Assembly (NCBI GenBank): GCA_944326355.1 | Contig: CALVDO010000010.1 | Location: 1 to 64,000 of the forward strand | DNA: 64,000 bases | Direction: 5' to 3' | Origin: an uncultured Bacteroidales bacterium | GTDB taxonomy: Bacteria; Bacteroidota; Bacteroidia; Bacteroidales; UBA932 | Shown here: one piece after another, positions 62,374 through 64,000 of the stretch | How the letters are laid out: every line of letters starts with the position of its first letter | How positions within the stretch are numbered: position 1 is the first letter of the stretch | Position numbers and translations under genes: made by a program | The notes under the pieces: generated by a model | The model's database searches: none | What the model saw: the letters and a program-made list of their open reading frames with translations, nothing else | What the model was told of the DNA's origin: nothing

Positions 62374-64000
62374 ATGTCTCTATATAGAAAAGTGCAGCAT
62401 AAGACGGCAAGGGAGAAACTGATGGCGTTCGCGCTGCTGTTTCTGCTCGTCAGTTCCTTTTCCGTATTTTCACAGGACGACAGACGCTCCAGACGCAGCA
62501 GGCTCAGGGAGCGGGAAGTGAGGACGGAGACCGCCGTGGAGACGCCGGCAGTGTCGGATTCGATGAGGGCGGCCATGGATTCGACCGCCAGAGCCGACTC
62601 CGTGTCACGCGCGGACTCTGTCGCCCTGCTCGAGAAGAGCTCGCTCGACATGCCGGCATTCACCACCGCGAGAGACTCCATAGTGGAGGATTTCACCGAC
62701 GGGAAGAGGATGATATATTACTATGGGGACGTCACGGTCACTTACGGCGGCATGAAGCTTTCCGCCGATTACATGGAATATGACCTCCAGACCAAGACGG
62801 TCTACGCGAGAGGCACCAAAGATTCGACCGGGACCGTGACCGGACAGCCACAGATGGAGGAGAACGGCAAGACCTACACGATGGAGGAGCTCCGTTACAA
62901 CTTCGACACCCGAAAGGCCAGGATTACCAACATGATCACGCAGGAGTCCGAAGGCATCCTGCACGGGCGGAACATAAAGATGATGCCCGACCAGTCCATC
63001 AACATCACCAACGGAAAATACACTGTATGCGACTGTGAGGAGCCTCATTACTATCTGCACCTGACTGCAGCGAAAGTCATGACAAAGCCTTCGCAGAGAA
63101 CGGTGTTCGGACCTGCGTACCCAGTCGTGGAAGGCGTGCCGATGTTTCCGGTGGTCCTTCCGTTCGGCTTCATCCCGAAGCGGCCGGACAGGGCAACGGG
63201 ACTGCTCATGCCGACCTTCGGAGAGGAGAGCGCCCGAGGATTCTACCTCAGGGATCTGGGAATGTATTTCGTAATAGGAGACTATTTCGACCTTTCCCTG
63301 ACGGGAGACATCTACACTCTGGGCTCCTGGGCTGTGGACGTGAACTCCAGATACAAGGTCAACTACAAGTGCTCCGGCAACTTCGCCCTCACCTATTCGA
63401 ACGACCAGACGGGAGAAAAGGGAAGCGCAGACTTCTTCCAGACCAGGAACTTCGCGGTGAAATGGAGCCATTCCCAGGATTCGAAGGCCCGTCCCGGCAC
63501 CACATTCAGCGCGTCGGTCAACTTCTCGAGCCCTTCAAACAACAGGTACAACTCCACGAACGTCAACGAGGCCCTGCAGAACCAGATATCATCCTCCATT
63601 TCCTACTCCAAGAACTGGAACGGCAAGATGAACCTGTCAATCAACGCACTGCACAGCCAGAACTCGCGAGACAGCTCCTACTCCTTCACCCTGCCTAACC
63701 TCACCTTCTCCGTGAGCCGTTTCTATCCGTTCAAGCGCAAGAACAGGGTCGGAAAGGAGAAGTTCTACGAAGAATTCTCGCTCGGCTACAGCACCACCCT
63801 GCAGAACAAGATCAACTTCAAGGCCTCAGAATTCAACCAGCCTGGCTTCATGGACAAGTTCCAGAACGGAATGACGCATTCTTTCCAGATAGGTCTGCCG
63901 AACTTCACGCTCTTCAAATACATCAACTTCACCCCGAGCATAAGCTACGGGATGAACTGGTTTTTCAGAAAGACCGAACGGCAGTACAACCCTGTCACCG
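62374..64000 (+). CDS. LptD-like LPS-assembly outer-membrane protein (5' part)
   Basis: Open from ATG 62374 to the window edge (542 codons), partial at its 3' end. There is an N-terminal signal peptide (KLMAFALLFLLVSSFSVFSQ, about 16-35), then a 75-residue linker rich in Ser, Arg and Asp (RAAMDSTARADSVSRADS). An OstA/LptA-like jellyroll starts near 111 (MIYYYGDVTVTYGGMKLSADYMEYDL). LptD-type features follow: GILHGRNIKM, the CDCEEPHYYL Cys pair, VFGPAYPVVEGVPMFPVVLPFGFIPKR and many beta strands. It would insert LPS into the outer leaflet together with LptE. The two Cys (about 217 and 219) are close together, unlike the spaced E. coli pairs. Confidence 0.88.
   Translation, partial: MSLYRKVQHKTAREKLMAFALLFLLVSSFSVFSQDDRRSRRSRLREREVRTETAVETPAVSDSMRAAMDSTARADSVSRADSVALLEKSSLDMPAFTTARDSIVEDFTDGKRMIYYYGDVTVTYGGMKLSADYMEYDLQTKTVYARGTKDSTGTVTGQPQMEENGKTYTMEELRYNFDTRKARITNMITQESEGILHGRNIKMMPDQSINITNGKYTVCDCEEPHYYLHLTAAKVMTKPSQRTVFGPAYPVVEGVPMFPVVLPFGFIPKRPDRATGLLMPTFGEESARGFYLRDLGMYFVIGDYFDLSLTGDIYTLGSWAVDVNSRYKVNYKCSGNFALTYSNDQTGEKGSADFFQTRNFAVKWSHSQDSKARPGTTFSASVNFSSPSNNRYNSTNVNEALQNQISSSISYSKNWNGKMNLSINALHSQNSRDSSYSFTLPNLTFSVSRFYPFKRKNRVGKEKFYEEFSLGYSTTLQNKINFKASEFNQPGFMDKFQNGMTHSFQIGLPNFTLFKYINFTPSISYGMNWFFRKTERQYNPVT

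Overview
This 64 kb window looks like a piece of a Bacteroidales chromosome, most likely Rikenellaceae (Alistipes-like). Four things suggest this. Many genes have the Bacteroidetes promoter form TTTG-N19-TAnnTTTG, and Shine-Dalgarno sequences are rare. Family markers of the phylum are present: GldL/GldM, lipidated TamA (TamL), a DUF5723-type barrel, a Flavobacterium/Cytophaga-type arginine decarboxylase and an Hdr-like operon. A cysteate-synthase-like enzyme fits the sulfonolipid-making members of this order. The taxon is inference. I found no phage, insertion sequence, CRISPR, tRNA or rRNA. Only one intergenic stretch exceeds 300 bases (32721-33162), and it holds a pseudogene.

Layout. 1-1308: a PlsC/GPAT-like acyltransferase. 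8649-1340 (minus strand): one seven-gene operon, HdrC-like, HdrB-like, HdrA-like, a small 2[4Fe-4S] protein, a DsrM/HdrE-HdrD fusion, a threonine-synthase-fold enzyme that reads as cysteate synthase, and an MscS channel. 8.8-11.1 kb: a lipoprotein with a probably frameshifted N-terminus, then NfeD. 11.1-15.4 kb: RlmD-type rRNA methyltransferase, Na/Pi symporter-PhoU protein and two small membrane or secreted proteins. 15.5-19.1 kb: a large lipoprotein and a DUF5723 barrel under a textbook promoter. 23.6-19.1 kb (minus): pyruvate kinase, GNAT, two small barrels and a flavodiiron protein, ending at a strong hairpin. 23.8-27.4 kb: rarA and tamL, convergent. 27.6-32.7 kb: arginine decarboxylase, OmpA-family barrel, GldL, GldM and a SpoU/TrmH methyltransferase. 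32.7-37.1 kb: acetyltransferase pseudogene, CDF transporter and a receiver/PEP-synthase-like protein. 37.1-40.4 kb: cytoplasmic GH13 and PPi-dependent phosphofructokinase. 40.5-49.9 kb: ligA, YihY, RelA/SpoT, lipoprotein, barrel and a shortened IspG. 55.4-49.9 kb (minus): rsfS, ftsH, cdsA, psd, a 41-codon ORF and a CNNM/CorC protein. 55.4-64 kb: birA, rpe, pepD, dnaA, an MCE (MlaD-like) protein, an amidase and the 5' part of an LptD-like gene that runs off the window.

The most interesting system is the 8649-1340 operon. A membrane-bound Hdr/DsrMK/Qmo-like redox complex is translationally linked to an enzyme that probably makes L-cysteate from sulfite, the head-group precursor of Bacteroidetes sulfonolipids. 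My working hypothesis is that the complex supplies sulfite or handles the associated sulfur redox chemistry. Second in interest is the GldL-GldM motor pair, which sits behind an OmpA-domain barrel with no GldK or GldN beside it. Other points are local: a 20-bp tandem duplication that built a mini-cistron between ligA and yihY, a hexamer repeat at the nfeD start, a decayed O-acetyltransferase and an IspG with most of its insert domain missing.
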